Made by a program: the position numbers and the translations under genes | Notes under the pieces: generated by a model | What the model saw: only the letters and a program-made list of their open reading frames with translations | Told to the model about the DNA's origin: nothing | Database searches by the model: none | Shown: positions 1 through 9,544 of the stretch, piece after piece | How positions within the stretch are numbered: the first letter of the stretch is position 1 | Layout: each line of letters starts with the position of its first letter | Virus record (IMG/VR): IMGVR_UViG_3300042908_000748 | Location: 1-64,000 of that record | DNA from: a virus | Direction: 5' to 3' (one strand) | DNA: 64,000 nucleotides

Positions 1-1172
1 CTCATATAACATTAACATCTCAAGTTGGTAAGGATATTATCTACAATATCTATCCAGATGCCCGTGTAGTGGCTTTAACAGCTACTCCAAAACGTCTTGG
101 TGTAGAACAGATAGGAGATCATTTAGAAGGCTTCGTAGCCACTCCTACGCCTCTAGATTTACAAAGGATGAGTTTTTTATCGCAAATGCGATATTATGTT
201 CCATCTGCTTCTGTTAATGTGTCAGATCTTCAAGTTAAGGGCGATGATTACGAAGTATCTGAGATAAAGAACAGATGCTTTACGCCTGAACTAATCAGTG
301 CGATTATAAAGGAATGGTTTCTACTAAAAGATACTGATGGAAGTTTTCTCTGTAGAGGAAAACGAACACTAGCATTCTGTGTGGATATAGAACACGCCGA
401 ATGTATTGCTTATCATTTCAATAGATTAGGAGTGCCTTTTGCTTGTTTAACAAGTGAAACACCTTTGAAAGAAAGAGCTAAGATATATAACGATTTTAGA
501 GAAGGAACCTTGATAGGTATATCTTCTGTAAACGTTATCAGCATCGGTTTTGACGAACCCATGGCTGAAGTAGGGTTACTTTTGAGACCTACAGCATCAG
601 AAGCGTTACATTTCCAGCAAATAGGGAGATTGATGCGTATAGCTGAAGGTAAAAGATTTGGTGTGATACTAGATCAAGCTGGCAACACTACAAGACTAGG
701 CATACCAGAGGATATTCAAAACTATACATTACCAACATCCAAAGAAAAAACCGTTGGTGTTATGCCCACTAAAGTGTGTCCTCAGTGCGATCGCATTGTA
801 CCTAGATTCACTGTGGACTGCGCTTGTGGCCATCATTGGATAACTAAATTTGATATAGATGATAGTGGTATGATCGAACTACCGATCAATAAAACTATTC
901 ATGTGGAAACATTGAGGGATAGATTTAGAATTTATAGATTTGAAGGTTTTACCACTGGTGTTTCACCAGAGCACGTTGAAAAGAGATTTGCCAAGGAATA
1001 TGGTATTTCTCCATTAGATGAATGGTTCCTTGGATCTACGGTTAACAGATCGGAGATGCTCAAAAAGGCTTATATACAGTATTTATTAGACTGTGCTAAC
1101 AAAGAAAACAAAAGTGAGGATTGGGCGTTAAAACAATTAGAATTAGAATTTGGTAGTCTTAATGCCGCTTGA
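1..1172 (+). CDS. SF2 DNA/RNA helicase, C-terminal part (cut by window edge)
   Basis: The reading frame is open to the left edge (codons in phase from base 3), so only the end of the gene is present. It holds helicase motif III (ALTATP, near bases 72-89) and a complete second RecA-like domain ending in motif VI (QIGRLMR, near 614-640). A CxxC...CxC zinc-ribbon-like segment follows (bases 777-840), then about 110 residues of unknown fold. The family couples ATP hydrolysis to nucleic-acid unwinding or remodelling; phage members act in replication and recombination, in the manner of T4 UvsW. Walker A and the DEAD-box motif should lie just outside the window. It sits 47 bases before the tail gene and may end a separate transcription unit. 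The family call is secure; the role is inferred. Confidence 0.85.
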   Translation, partial: HITLTSQVGKDIIYNIYPDARVVALTATPKRLGVEQIGDHLEGFVATPTPLDLQRMSFLSQMRYYVPSASVNVSDLQVKGDDYEVSEIKNRCFTPELISAIIKEWFLLKDTDGSFLCRGKRTLAFCVDIEHAECIAYHFNRLGVPFACLTSETPLKERAKIYNDFREGTLIGISSVNVISIGFDEPMAEVGLLLRPTASEALHFQQIGRLMRIAEGKRFGVILDQAGNTTRLGIPEDIQNYTLPTSKEKTVGVMPTKVCPQCDRIVPRFTVDCACGHHWITKFDIDDSGMIELPINKTIHVETLRDRFRIYRFEGFTTGVSPEHVEKRFAKEYGISPLDEWFLGSTVNRSEMLKKAYIQYLLDCANKENKSEDWALKQLELEFGSLNAA

Positions 1173-1219
1173 TCGCTACCGAAAGTTTTATTTATGGTTC
1201 TAGTTAGGACAATCTTTTT

Positions 1220-3658
1220 ATGAATTATCTTACACTTACATTACCGCCGTCTTGGGGCGCAGAAGAATCCTACGATGTAGGATCTAATTTCGAGTCGCAA
1301 CTTGGCGACGGTTATATAAGCACGTCTTCTTCCGTAGAGCCTAGAGTTACGTGGACTATTCAAGCGATCGACACTAAAGACAATATAGAAAACGTATCCA
1401 ATTTTCTATCTAGTAGAAGAGGAGTAGAATCTTTCTATTGGAGTCCTAATGTAGAAGTATTACCATTACAACTATACTTTTGTACGGAATGGTCTGTAAC
1501 ACCAATAGGATTTGATACCTTTAGTTTCTCAGCCACGTTTATAAAAGATATCGAATCACCTTGTAGCGATCTTTCTGATCTTATAGATATAACTAAAATA
1601 AAATCTGATGTTACGGCATCGAAAGTATTTATAGATAATGTATCCACAATAGACGTAAATAGTCTTATAACTAATAACGCTACACCAAAAGAAGGTAACA
1701 CTTGGTTACATGTATTTTATACATTCGCTACAGAAGTTTATTTTGATTTTTTCAAAATACAAGTCATCGAACCTGATGGTATTAAAAAAGATGTCTTAAT
1801 AAAAAGTGGTGCCGGTAGTAGTTCTGGCGGTTACTACGATTACTACGGAGGCTCATCTCCAAACCCATGGACCAATTTTAGCTACGCGTTTCAGAAAAAA
1901 GGTAAATATAAAATAAGATTTTTACATGAAAAGGATAGTGGTTTTAGTGTACAAAACGAAGTTGTTGCGATCGATAGTGTGGTCATTGGTAATGCTAACA
2001 CTAGAGAAAATATAACCACCACGTATCTGAATCAAGATTTTGAAGGTGGTATTATCCCACCGGGATGGATAAACAATTGGTGGCAAATCACACAATCACC
2101 CGTTTATTCTGGTAGCAATGCCATCAAGTCATCACTGACGAGCAATGATAAAAATGCTACAGCTTCTCTAGAATTTGAATTTGAAGTATTTCCAGAAATT
2201 TCTTTCCAACCTCCGTTGTTGATCTCAAATAATAATTTAGTCACTAAGCAATGGCATCAGGGAGCTGGTATAGATGTACCTTGGCAAGGTGGAACGTTAT
2301 ACGACCAAATAAACATGTCGATGGCCTTCCTCAACGGGTATAAACTACTGGACGATCAAACGTGGTTAGATAGATCATTATCACTTGCTGAGGCTATAGA
2401 AACTTATTATTACAATGGTAATAGCACGTTACCTCATTGGTTAATAAACGTAAGATCTCCAATTGGATCTATACAAACTAATCAATTGTTCGAGATTTAT
2501 TCACCTAACATTAGTGGCTACACAACTTTCCCGCCTTCTGTAACGACCTTAGCAGCTAACCAAGTTAATATAAGAGCCTCTTGGTTACCGATGTTGTGGG
2601 AACTTTATGATGAACTATATTCAATAACTCAGAATGTTATATGGCAAACAAGGTCTAGTAAAATAAAAACTGGATTTCAATCTATTATAAATTACTCACC
2701 TAATACTATTAACAGTGAGCTGTTCACATTTTCTATAATCAGACAAAATAATATCGTAACTAATCGTTATGGCGATCGCTATCTGATCTCCCAAAATTTA
2801 TGGGGATTGGTTGGTACGAACACTAGTCAATTATTAGCAGCGATCGACAACTTAGCTAAAGCTCAGATAAAATATGCAGAAGTTAACGAGGATTTTGGTC
2901 CTTTCGCATTTAGAATATCTCCAATTGATTCTGAGTGGCACTTGAACACCGCAGCAAGCGGTAGTATTCCCAGTGACGCTTTTATTACTAATGTAAATTC
3001 GATGATAGAAGAATCGGATTTAGGTTTCTCTCAAGCTCAATTTGGTTTTTGGTTAGCAAAAGCTCTTTATTACTCAAACACCAAATTTGACGTTTTACAA
3101 AAAATGTTAATGGACTGGTTAAATTGGATAGATGGAACATGGTGTTCCATAGAACCAGATTTTCCCCCAGTACGATTTTCAGAGAATAATCTCCCTTATC
3201 CAGGTAACGACCCTGCTACGCAAGCATTAATAGGAGAATCCGCTTTGTGGGCCAATCTTAATGGGGAAGACCCCGGCACAACTTTTAGATTGATTTTAAG
3301 AACATACGAATATTTACAGAAACAGTTCGATGTTAATTTGTCTAGTGTTATGTACGGTAGCTGGTCTAAAGATAATGAGATTTATATTGGAGAACCATTA
3401 AAAGATTATAGTTCTAAAACTCATAGTTGTGTTATCAATTTTTTAACACAGTTGGCATTTTATAAAGCTCAATTAACATATCCTAGTTGTACTGAGTCGA
3501 TAAGAACACCTTTACGACAACAAATAACGAGCTCTTGTTGTGGTAGTCCTACTATAGAATGTGGTATATATGGGTATAATGCACCTATACCAGATCAGAA
3601 TGGATATTTTAGTAATTGCATCATGATGATATACATGGATATTGTAGATCTATCCTAA
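1220..3658 (+). CDS. M-like minor tail protein fused to a large C-terminal domain
   Basis: The first ~112 residues match the lambda gpM minor-tail pattern (FLSSRRG...F.W.P...C..W...FSATF). This type of domain connects tail tube and tip. Residues ~120-330 contain two beta-rich stretches with the look of carbohydrate-binding modules. From ~334 on, repeated helix-rich blocks with aromatic and acidic residues (QWHQGAGIDVPW, then a block with LAEAIETYYYNG) resemble an alpha/alpha-toroid glycosidase-like fold. At 812 residues it is far longer than lambda gpM (109). The C-terminal part may bind or process host surface sugars, but no catalytic residues could be assigned. An AGGA lies upstream of the ATG. 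A second M-like gene lies on the opposite strand at 10934-12496. Confidence 0.7.
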   Translation: MNYLTLTLPPSWGAEESYDVGSNFESQLGDGYISTSSSVEPRVTWTIQAIDTKDNIENVSNFLSSRRGVESFYWSPNVEVLPLQLYFCTEWSVTPIGFDTFSFSATFIKDIESPCSDLSDLIDITKIKSDVTASKVFIDNVSTIDVNSLITNNATPKEGNTWLHVFYTFATEVYFDFFKIQVIEPDGIKKDVLIKSGAGSSSGGYYDYYGGSSPNPWTNFSYAFQKKGKYKIRFLHEKDSGFSVQNEVVAIDSVVIGNANTRENITTTYLNQDFEGGIIPPGWINNWWQITQSPVYSGSNAIKSSLTSNDKNATASLEFEFEVFPEISFQPPLLISNNNLVTKQWHQGAGIDVPWQGGTLYDQINMSMAFLNGYKLLDDQTWLDRSLSLAEAIETYYYNGNSTLPHWLINVRSPIGSIQTNQLFEIYSPNISGYTTFPPSVTTLAANQVNIRASWLPMLWELYDELYSITQNVIWQTRSSKIKTGFQSIINYSPNTINSELFTFSIIRQNNIVTNRYGDRYLISQNLWGLVGTNTSQLLAAIDNLAKAQIKYAEVNEDFGPFAFRISPIDSEWHLNTAASGSIPSDAFITNVNSMIEESDLGFSQAQFGFWLAKALYYSNTKFDVLQKMLMDWLNWIDGTWCSIEPDFPPVRFSENNLPYPGNDPATQALIGESALWANLNGEDPGTTFRLILRTYEYLQKQFDVNLSSVMYGSWSKDNEIYIGEPLKDYSSKTHSCVINFLTQLAFYKAQLTYPSCTESIRTPLRQQITSSCCGSPTIECGIYGYNAPIPDQNGYFSNCIMMIYMDIVDLS

Positions 3659-3679
3659 TTCGGTTAACTAGGAGTTTTT

Positions 3680-4438
3680 ATGCCTTTCACATCAGTCTTA
3701 TATGATGTATATTTTGAGGTTGCATACGGATTTAACAATGTTTTTTACATTGATACATTCAATTGGGACTATTTGAACGAAGATGGTTTTACTCGTAGTT
3801 CTGTTTACAGTGTCGAAAACGGTAGACAAAACAACAACATTTACGAAGGAAATGTACAAATAACAAGATCTTTTTTACCTCCTACACATACACCTTTATT
3901 CGACCCAAGGGAAGGAAGAGGTATATCAATACACCATCAATTAGGCTCCGTAGGATATTATCTAAACGCTCCCGGTAATACCAACGGCTTAACACCAACA
4001 AATACAACGTTGAATGAATATTATGCAATTAGTACGGCCGCTTTTAATTATCCCATCGTCTCTGTTAATTCTCCTAAACTCTACATTGGTGTAAGAAGAT
4101 CTGGATCTCCCAAGTGGTTCTACATTCCAGCTATATATACTAGTAAAAAATCTGACTCATATTTTAGATTCAGGGATGGAACTATACCGTATAAAACGGC
4201 TGTGTATGTATCAGGAGGTAATGGGTTAGTTGATTTCGATCCTATGAGAATACAAGGAATTCCTGAAAGAAGACCGTCTCGAGAAAACAGAGTGTTACAA
4301 TTACATGTATCGTATATGCCAGATAATGTTTATTATCTTTTCTCTTCAAATGATAACACTAATCAAATGTTCAGCTTTCTCAACAATTATGAAACTGGCA
4401 AACTTTGGATAGCTCATAAGTCGTATGGAATCTATTAG
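3680..4438 (+). CDS. putative tail-tip structural protein, unknown family
   Basis: This 252-residue protein is rich in Tyr, Asn, Phe and Ser with a predominantly beta-strand look and no signal peptide or membrane segment. It has a good ribosome binding site (AGGAG about 9 bases before the ATG) and its end overlaps the next gene by 14 bases, so it belongs to the tail-tip operon. I do not recognise the family. Position between an M-like protein and the I/J/L genes suggests a virion component or receptor-binding accessory; this is inference from context only. Confidence 0.6.
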   Translation: MPFTSVLYDVYFEVAYGFNNVFYIDTFNWDYLNEDGFTRSSVYSVENGRQNNNIYEGNVQITRSFLPPTHTPLFDPREGRGISIHHQLGSVGYYLNAPGNTNGLTPTNTTLNEYYAISTAAFNYPIVSVNSPKLYIGVRRSGSPKWFYIPAIYTSKKSDSYFRFRDGTIPYKTAVYVSGGNGLVDFDPMRIQGIPERRPSRENRVLQLHVSYMPDNVYYLFSSNDNTNQMFSFLNNYETGKLWIAHKSYGIY

Positions 4439-5138
4439 TTTTTATTTTAATATCTACAAAAACGAGATCTACGCCTGTAGATTACTTCTCCAACTTCGTA
4501 AATTTTATCCGAATTCAGAAATCGTAATAATATGTGATGGAGAAGCAAACCTTTATTCCATCAATAATATACGTGACTATCACGATCGCATGTTCCCTGA
4601 TTCTCCTCCTTTTGTACTAATAAAAGGCGATCGCTTAAAAAATGTAGGACCAGAATTTACACAACGTAATTTCAAATGTGTACTTAATAATACAACTAGC
4701 GATCTTGTTATCAAATTAGATCCCGATTCTTATATGTGGCGATCTTTTAGTTACATCCCAGAAGGTGATTGGATAGGTCATGTAAAACTCTTAGCTATAC
4801 CATATCTTTCTAGACGATTCGATTTCATCTCTGGTGGTTGTTTCGGTATGAAAAGAAATGTGATCAAAGAGATATACAATAGTGAGTTATTATTAAGTGA
4901 CGAATATCACACGCCAGAAAGTTTCTACGATAGATATACAAGACACAGGAAATTTGCCGACCCTGTATGTGACGAATCTATATACAGAGAAAATCTAGTA
5001 TTAGATGATGTGGCTAATAGACTAGGCGTAACACCTGTTCAATGGGATGAAGTATATTGTACACAACATGGAGAACAACTACAAAATCCCGATGATCTAA
5101 AGTATGCTGTAACACACCCTGTAAGGTACATATTTTGA
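4425..5138 (+). CDS. glycosyltransferase-like protein in the tail operon
   Basis: This 237-residue protein begins with a beta-alpha pattern typical of GT-A fold enzymes (SISFYFNIYKNEIYACRLL, then EIVIICDGE) and carries a DxD-type metal/sugar-nucleotide motif, D99-P-D101, after a hydrophobic strand (DLVIKLDPD). A later GGCFGM segment (~136) resembles the acceptor-side loop of such enzymes. The family moves sugars from nucleotide sugars to acceptors. In a phage it could glycosylate virion proteins, DNA or host surface glycans; its place inside the tail operon favours tail proteins. The start overlaps the previous gene by 14 bases, indicating translational coupling. Family call is by motif only. 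Confidence 0.55.
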   Translation: MESISFYFNIYKNEIYACRLLLQLRKFYPNSEIVIICDGEANLYSINNIRDYHDRMFPDSPPFVLIKGDRLKNVGPEFTQRNFKCVLNNTTSDLVIKLDPDSYMWRSFSYIPEGDWIGHVKLLAIPYLSRRFDFISGGCFGMKRNVIKEIYNSELLLSDEYHTPESFYDRYTRHRKFADPVCDESIYRENLVLDDVANRLGVTPVQWDEVYCTQHGEQLQNPDDLKYAVTHPVRYIF

Positions 5139-5200
5139 CTACCTTTTAGAAACAAAAACGTTGTCATGATATAGTTACCTTAGCTATATAAACTAAAGAA

Positions 5201-5674
5201 ATGCCTACCAGGAACATATCAGTTTTAGACGGTAATACCAATCCGGCTATACTCCTTTCAGAAGATAAAGGGTTATCTGGTTCGGTGCCTATATACACAC
5301 CTCATTCTTATGATGAAGTTCTTGCAGACATGGGTAACCATGGTGTAACGAAACTCTACCTAACAGGCACTATATCTATCAGTGGTAATAATACGATAAT
5401 AAACGCGCCTGGTAGTGGTAACTATATAAAAGTATTAAACTTAGAACTTCAAAATGAAAGCGCTGTAGAAACATTAGCGATCGTCCGAAGTGGTACATCC
5501 ACAAATGTTAGACGAGTATTATTGTCAGCAAAAGGTACAGTTGGTTTTAGAGATCGCGTTGAGTATCATCCACATGCTTCTTTAGATCTTGCAGCGAATA
5601 CAGCTCTTGTTATTAATCTCAATGGTGCAAATACAATTGGTTACAACATAACATATGTAACAAGGACGGTGTGA
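5201..5674 (+). CDS. small virion structural protein (beta-rich domain)
   Basis: This 157-residue protein ends in a domain I recognise from many phage virion proteins: a strand giving GSGNYIKVLNL, then QNESAVETLAIVRSG, an RRVLL strand and LDLAANTALVINL...GANTIGYNITY. It has no enzymatic motif. Its stop (TGA, 5672-5674) shares the A with the ATG of the following I-like gene (TGATG), so both are translated together. A role as a small tail-tip or fibre-associated component is inferred from the domain and the neighbours. Confidence 0.6.
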   Translation: MPTRNISVLDGNTNPAILLSEDKGLSGSVPIYTPHSYDEVLADMGNHGVTKLYLTGTISISGNNTIINAPGSGNYIKVLNLELQNESAVETLAIVRSGTSTNVRRVLLSAKGTVGFRDRVEYHPHASLDLAANTALVINLNGANTIGYNITYVTRTV

Positions 5675-6252
5675 TGTACACTACTATTTATTTACATGGT
5701 TCTCTACGAAAGAAATATGGTAAAGAATTTAGATGTGTAGCGCATAGCACCAAAGATTGTGTTAGATTTCTAGAAGTTAATTTCAAAGACTTCAGACAAT
5801 TCATCCTAGATGAAACAGGAAAAGGTACATTCTTCAAAGTCAGACACGGAAATTATGAAATAGGAGAAGATGAACTATCAGATCCTATAGTAAAAGATAA
5901 AAGTGTTCATATTACAGCTTTGCCTAGTGGTGCTGGTAAAGTAGGAAAAATAATTCTTGGTACAGCTCTTATTGCTGGAGGATTGATATTCTCTGGGGGT
6001 TTATTAGGTCTGAGCGCTGTTCAATTAATCGTTACAGGTTCTTTGTTACTTGTATCCGGCTTAATGGGACTAAAACCTAAAAATGATGCTGACAAAGAGA
6101 ACGAAAAATCTTTTATATTTTCCGGTGTTTCTAATACAGCAGAAATAGGACAGCGTATATATGTAGTATATGGCGTTATGCTAGCACCATCTATGGTACT
6201 ATCTGCCACAGTGCGATCGTACATCACAGCTACCAATGTAGGCGGATCGTGA
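5674..6252 (+). CDS. tail assembly protein, lambda gpI-like
   Basis: This 192-residue protein has the gpI layout: an N-terminal ubiquitin-like domain (IYLHGSLRKKYGKEF...FLEVNFKDFRQFI), a short linker (ALPSGAGK), a hydrophobic Gly-rich region at ~90-135 and a C-terminal ISGVSNTAEIGQRIYVVYG-like segment shared by the I family. In lambda, I acts with L, K and J in building the tail tip and is not a major part of the virion. I chose the ATG at 5674 over the GTG at 5671 because it forms a TGATG overlap with the previous stop. It overlaps gene J by the same TGATG arrangement. Confidence 0.85.
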   Translation: MYTTIYLHGSLRKKYGKEFRCVAHSTKDCVRFLEVNFKDFRQFILDETGKGTFFKVRHGNYEIGEDELSDPIVKDKSVHITALPSGAGKVGKIILGTALIAGGLIFSGGLLGLSAVQLIVTGSLLLVSGLMGLKPKNDADKENEKSFIFSGVSNTAEIGQRIYVVYGVMLAPSMVLSATVRSYITATNVGGS

Positions 6253-8888
6253 TGAAATTTGATGAGTTTTGGGGTGAAGGAGGATGTCTTAGTGGTGATA
6301 CTCTTATACAGACACCATTAGGATTAATACCCATACAAGATATAAAAACAGGTGATGAAGTATTTTGTTTCTCTCCAGAAAATAGAATCTCGATCAGAAA
6401 AGTATTATCCACAAGTGTTCATAATAACCAACAAGTATTTAGATATACCTATTGGGGTGGTTATGTAATAGCAACTCCAAATCATGCGTTCTATACAGAA
6501 CGTAATTCTTTCAAAGAAATTGGTAAATGGAATATAGACGAATTCTTTATTGACAAATATTTAGAATACAGACCGTTATTAAAAATCGAAGAATTAGAAA
6601 ATACTACTGTATACAATTTTGTTGTAGACGATTATCACACGTATCTTGTAGGTGAACATGGAATATTCTCTAGCAACGGTGGCGGTGGTAAATCCAAAAA
6701 TCGTACTATTGATCCTGACACAGCGATCAGTTCTGCAAGAGCTGTAGTTGTAGAAGCCCTATCAGAAGGTCCAATAGAAGGACTATTAGAAGGCGATCGT
6801 TCCATCTACTTGGATAGAACCCCTGTAGGTAATGCTGACGGTACTAAGAACGTTACAGGATTCAAATGGGATAGTAGAAACGGTACAGGTTCACAACGAC
6901 TATTAGATGCTACGATCAAAGAGGGGCTTACATCTGAAACTGGTGTTAACACAGAAGTAAAATTTAACGTACCTGTTTCAAGAACTTTCACCGTTACTGA
7001 TGTAAGTTTCGTAAGAGTTAGACTAGCATTTCAGGTACAACAATATGAAGAAGATGGAGATGTAGTTTCTAGCCGAATGGCGTTTAGGATACAATTAACC
7101 GATATTGGTGGTGTTGCAACAGTTCATTCTGAAGATCGCTTAGTAAAATTCTCTAGTCCAACAGAATTTGAGTATAATATACCGATCGCTTATACCAATT
7201 CTGCCCGTCCTATCACTATAAGAGTTGAAAAGTTGGTAGAAGAACCAACACCTAATAGTAACTTACAGAATACTATTCAATTTGTAAGTTACACCACTGT
7301 CGTAAATGATACCAAGATAAATTATGCTCATACGGCTGTAGTGAGTGCTGAATTTGACGCAGAGCAGTTCTCTAGTGAACCACAAAGAGGGTATAAAATT
7401 GGTGGTAGAACTGTAGCCATTCCTAGCAACGCTGTAGTAAACGACACAGATCGCGGCTTGGACTTCAGTGGGATATGGGATGGTACTCTTTATGAACCGC
7501 CCATAGCGACATCTGATCCGGTGTGGCAGTTATATGACATTCTAACTAATAGTCGTTATGGTTTAGGTAAACAAATAGATTCTTGTCAAGTATCCTCGTA
7601 TGATCTATATGACATATCTAGATATAATAATGAGTTTGTAACTAATGGTTTTGGTGGAACAGAACGTAGATTTAGATGTAATACAGTACTACAACAAGGG
7701 GAAGCTGCACATAAAGTATTAGAAGGATTTCTAAGTGCTTGTAATTCTCATTATTATTGGGATGGTACATGCTTAAAATTCTGGCAGGATAAACCTAGTG
7801 ATGTTATTCAACAATTTACTAATGCTGATGTAGAAAACGGTATGTTCAGTTACTCATCAACTGATATACAAACAAGATATTCAGTCGCTTATGTAACATG
7901 GAATGATCCAGATGATTATTATAGACAAACAGTAGAATCAGTAGAAGTACAAGATGCACTTAAAAAATTTGGTTACAGAGAAACTGATTTTGCTGCTTAT
8001 GGATGTACTTCTAGAGGCCAAGCTTATAGACAAGGACGTTATCAAGTTTATTCTAATTTTTTAGAAACAGAAACAGTGTCCTTCAAGTGTAGATTGATCG
8101 CGGTATTTATAAGACCTGGTGATATTATAAATATTGTAGATTGGAAGCGATCTAAAAAACGTCATGGTGGTCTAATAACATCAGCTACAACCACTACAGT
8201 AGAGTTAGATCAAGAAATAATATTACCAAACGCATCAGGCTATTCTATAACCTGTACCATGCCTGACTTAACAATAGAAACTAGAACGATCAGTAATGGA
8301 GCAGGTTCTACAGATACAATACAAGTATCAACTCCTTTTACTACAGCTCCCCTACAAGAATCTAATTGGTTCGTAGACGTTATAACTACTAAAAAATATA
8401 GAGTACAAATAATAAAAGTCGATGTAGAAGATACTGGACTAATAGAGATCTTAGCCACTGAATATCGAGAAGACAAATTCAATATAATCGAAAATGGATG
8501 GGAATTAGAATCCACAGAAAAAGAAGAAGAAATCCCTGTCATACCCCCACCACCTGTTAATCTGGGTGTCGGTTTTGTAGAACAAAGCGCTAATGTATTC
8601 AAACTAATAGGACGATGGAGTAGACCTTCAACAGGCGGATCATTTATAAGTTCTTATCAAGTTCAATGGAAACGAGGTGCTACTGGTTCCTGGTCACCTA
8701 TTTTGTCAGTATCCACTAATGAACTAATAGTAGAAAATTTATTATCAGGTACATACTATATACGTGTAGCAAGTGTTCTACTGAATGGTGGTATAAGTCA
8801 ATATGTAGAATCATCCCCCGCGATCGCAGGTGCTACACAAAATCTATATCTATCTTTTAACAGACGTTTAGGTATAATCGCAGCATGA
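6252..8888 (+). CDS. tail-tip attachment protein, lambda gpJ-like, with an inserted Hint domain
   Basis: The protein (878 residues from the ATG) matches gpJ along its length: the N-terminal SEGPIEGLLEG motif, the IWDGT...W.LYDILTNSRYGLGK block, FGGTERRFRCN, the GCTSRGQAYRQGRYQ block, and a fibronectin type III-like domain near the end (about residues 765-860). In lambda, J forms the tip spike and binds the receptor. Here the host-specific C-terminal extension is short, so receptor contact may lie in other proteins. Between the first 11 residues and a Gly-rich linker sits a 131-residue Hint/intein-like domain, listed separately. The start at 6252 forms TGATG with the I-like gene; the end overlaps the L-like gene by ATGA. 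Confidence 0.9.
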   Translation: MKFDEFWGEGGCLSGDTLIQTPLGLIPIQDIKTGDEVFCFSPENRISIRKVLSTSVHNNQQVFRYTYWGGYVIATPNHAFYTERNSFKEIGKWNIDEFFIDKYLEYRPLLKIEELENTTVYNFVVDDYHTYLVGEHGIFSSNGGGGKSKNRTIDPDTAISSARAVVVEALSEGPIEGLLEGDRSIYLDRTPVGNADGTKNVTGFKWDSRNGTGSQRLLDATIKEGLTSETGVNTEVKFNVPVSRTFTVTDVSFVRVRLAFQVQQYEEDGDVVSSRMAFRIQLTDIGGVATVHSEDRLVKFSSPTEFEYNIPIAYTNSARPITIRVEKLVEEPTPNSNLQNTIQFVSYTTVVNDTKINYAHTAVVSAEFDAEQFSSEPQRGYKIGGRTVAIPSNAVVNDTDRGLDFSGIWDGTLYEPPIATSDPVWQLYDILTNSRYGLGKQIDSCQVSSYDLYDISRYNNEFVTNGFGGTERRFRCNTVLQQGEAAHKVLEGFLSACNSHYYWDGTCLKFWQDKPSDVIQQFTNADVENGMFSYSSTDIQTRYSVAYVTWNDPDDYYRQTVESVEVQDALKKFGYRETDFAAYGCTSRGQAYRQGRYQVYSNFLETETVSFKCRLIAVFIRPGDIINIVDWKRSKKRHGGLITSATTTTVELDQEIILPNASGYSITCTMPDLTIETRTISNGAGSTDTIQVSTPFTTAPLQESNWFVDVITTKKYRVQIIKVDVEDTGLIEILATEYREDKFNIIENGWELESTEKEEEIPVIPPPPVNLGVGFVEQSANVFKLIGRWSRPSTGGSFISSYQVQWKRGATGSWSPILSVSTNELIVENLLSGTYYIRVASVLLNGGISQYVESSPAIAGATQNLYLSFNRRLGIIAA
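6285..6677 (+). other. Hint/intein-like (BIL-type) domain inside J
   Basis: The 131 residues from Cys12 to Asn142 of J (numbered from the 6252 ATG) carry intein blocks: block A CLSGDTLIQTPLG with IKTGDEVFCF, block B ATPNH, and block F VYNFVVDDYHTYLVGEHGI. It ends GIFSSN followed by Gly. Canonical inteins end in HN followed by Cys, Ser or Thr; here the penultimate His is Ser and the +1 nucleophile is Gly. There is no homing endonuclease. This fits the bacterial intein-like class, which tends to self-cleave rather than splice. Similar insertions at the Gly-rich N terminus of J-like proteins are known in other phages. Confidence 0.82.
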
Positions 8889-9544
8889 CACAATTCAAAC
8901 AGTCTTTAATAAGCTTAGATCAATCTAGTGACGTTTATATATACATATTGAGGGATTTTAATCCTGATAATCCATTCGATGTATTTCGCTTCTCTAATCA
9001 ACAAGTGTCTTGGGGTGGTAGCATAAGTCTAATCCCTGTTACACATAAGACAATAGAAATTACATCTACTGGCCCTGTACCAAGATTAGAAATCAATGTT
9101 GGCGATCCTAATGGTGTTATATCAAATTTAATTGACTCTGTAGATGGACTAGAAGGTTCTTCTCTAAAAATAATAAGAACAAAATTTAGATTCACAGATG
9201 GTGGATCTACACCAGATTCTACTGCAAAGTTACAAGAAATAGATTACATAATAAGTAGAGTAATATCTTATGAACCTTGGATGCAAATAACATTTGAGGG
9301 CTCATCGCCATTAGAATTCGGTCAAGCTACTTTACCTAGTAGATATGCACTGCGATCTTGTGTGTGGGAATATAGAGGCCCTGAGTGTGGATATACAGGA
9401 ACAAATATGTTCACGTTAGCAGATCAAGCTACAGCAGATCCCACAAAAGACGAATGCGGTAAATCAATAAGATCTTGTAAGTTACGTTTTGGTAACAATC
9501 TTTTATTGCCAACAAGCGCCTTTCCTACACTATCTAGGAGATAA
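8885..9544 (+). CDS. minor tail protein, lambda gpL-like
   Basis: This 219-residue protein has the gpL architecture: an N-terminal beta domain and a C-terminal cysteine domain with C159, C168, C191 and C198 (CVWEYRGPEC ... DECGKSIRSC), then the family ending with FGN. In lambda these cysteines bind a 4Fe-4S cluster, and gpL sits between the tail tube and the J spike. The start overlaps the end of J by ATGA. Its 3' end overlaps the convergent K-like gene by 15 bases, so the usual L-K-I-J order is broken here by inversion of K. Confidence 0.88.
   Translation: MTQFKQSLISLDQSSDVYIYILRDFNPDNPFDVFRFSNQQVSWGGSISLIPVTHKTIEITSTGPVPRLEINVGDPNGVISNLIDSVDGLEGSSLKIIRTKFRFTDGGSTPDSTAKLQEIDYIISRVISYEPWMQITFEGSSPLEFGQATLPSRYALRSCVWEYRGPECGYTGTNMFTLADQATADPTKDECGKSIRSCKLRFGNNLLLPTSAFPTLSRR

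Noticed and set aside
6285-6677. A canonical splicing intein with homing endonuclease
   Set aside because: The domain is only 131 residues, has no endonuclease region and lacks the His-Asn/nucleophile junction required for normal splicing.
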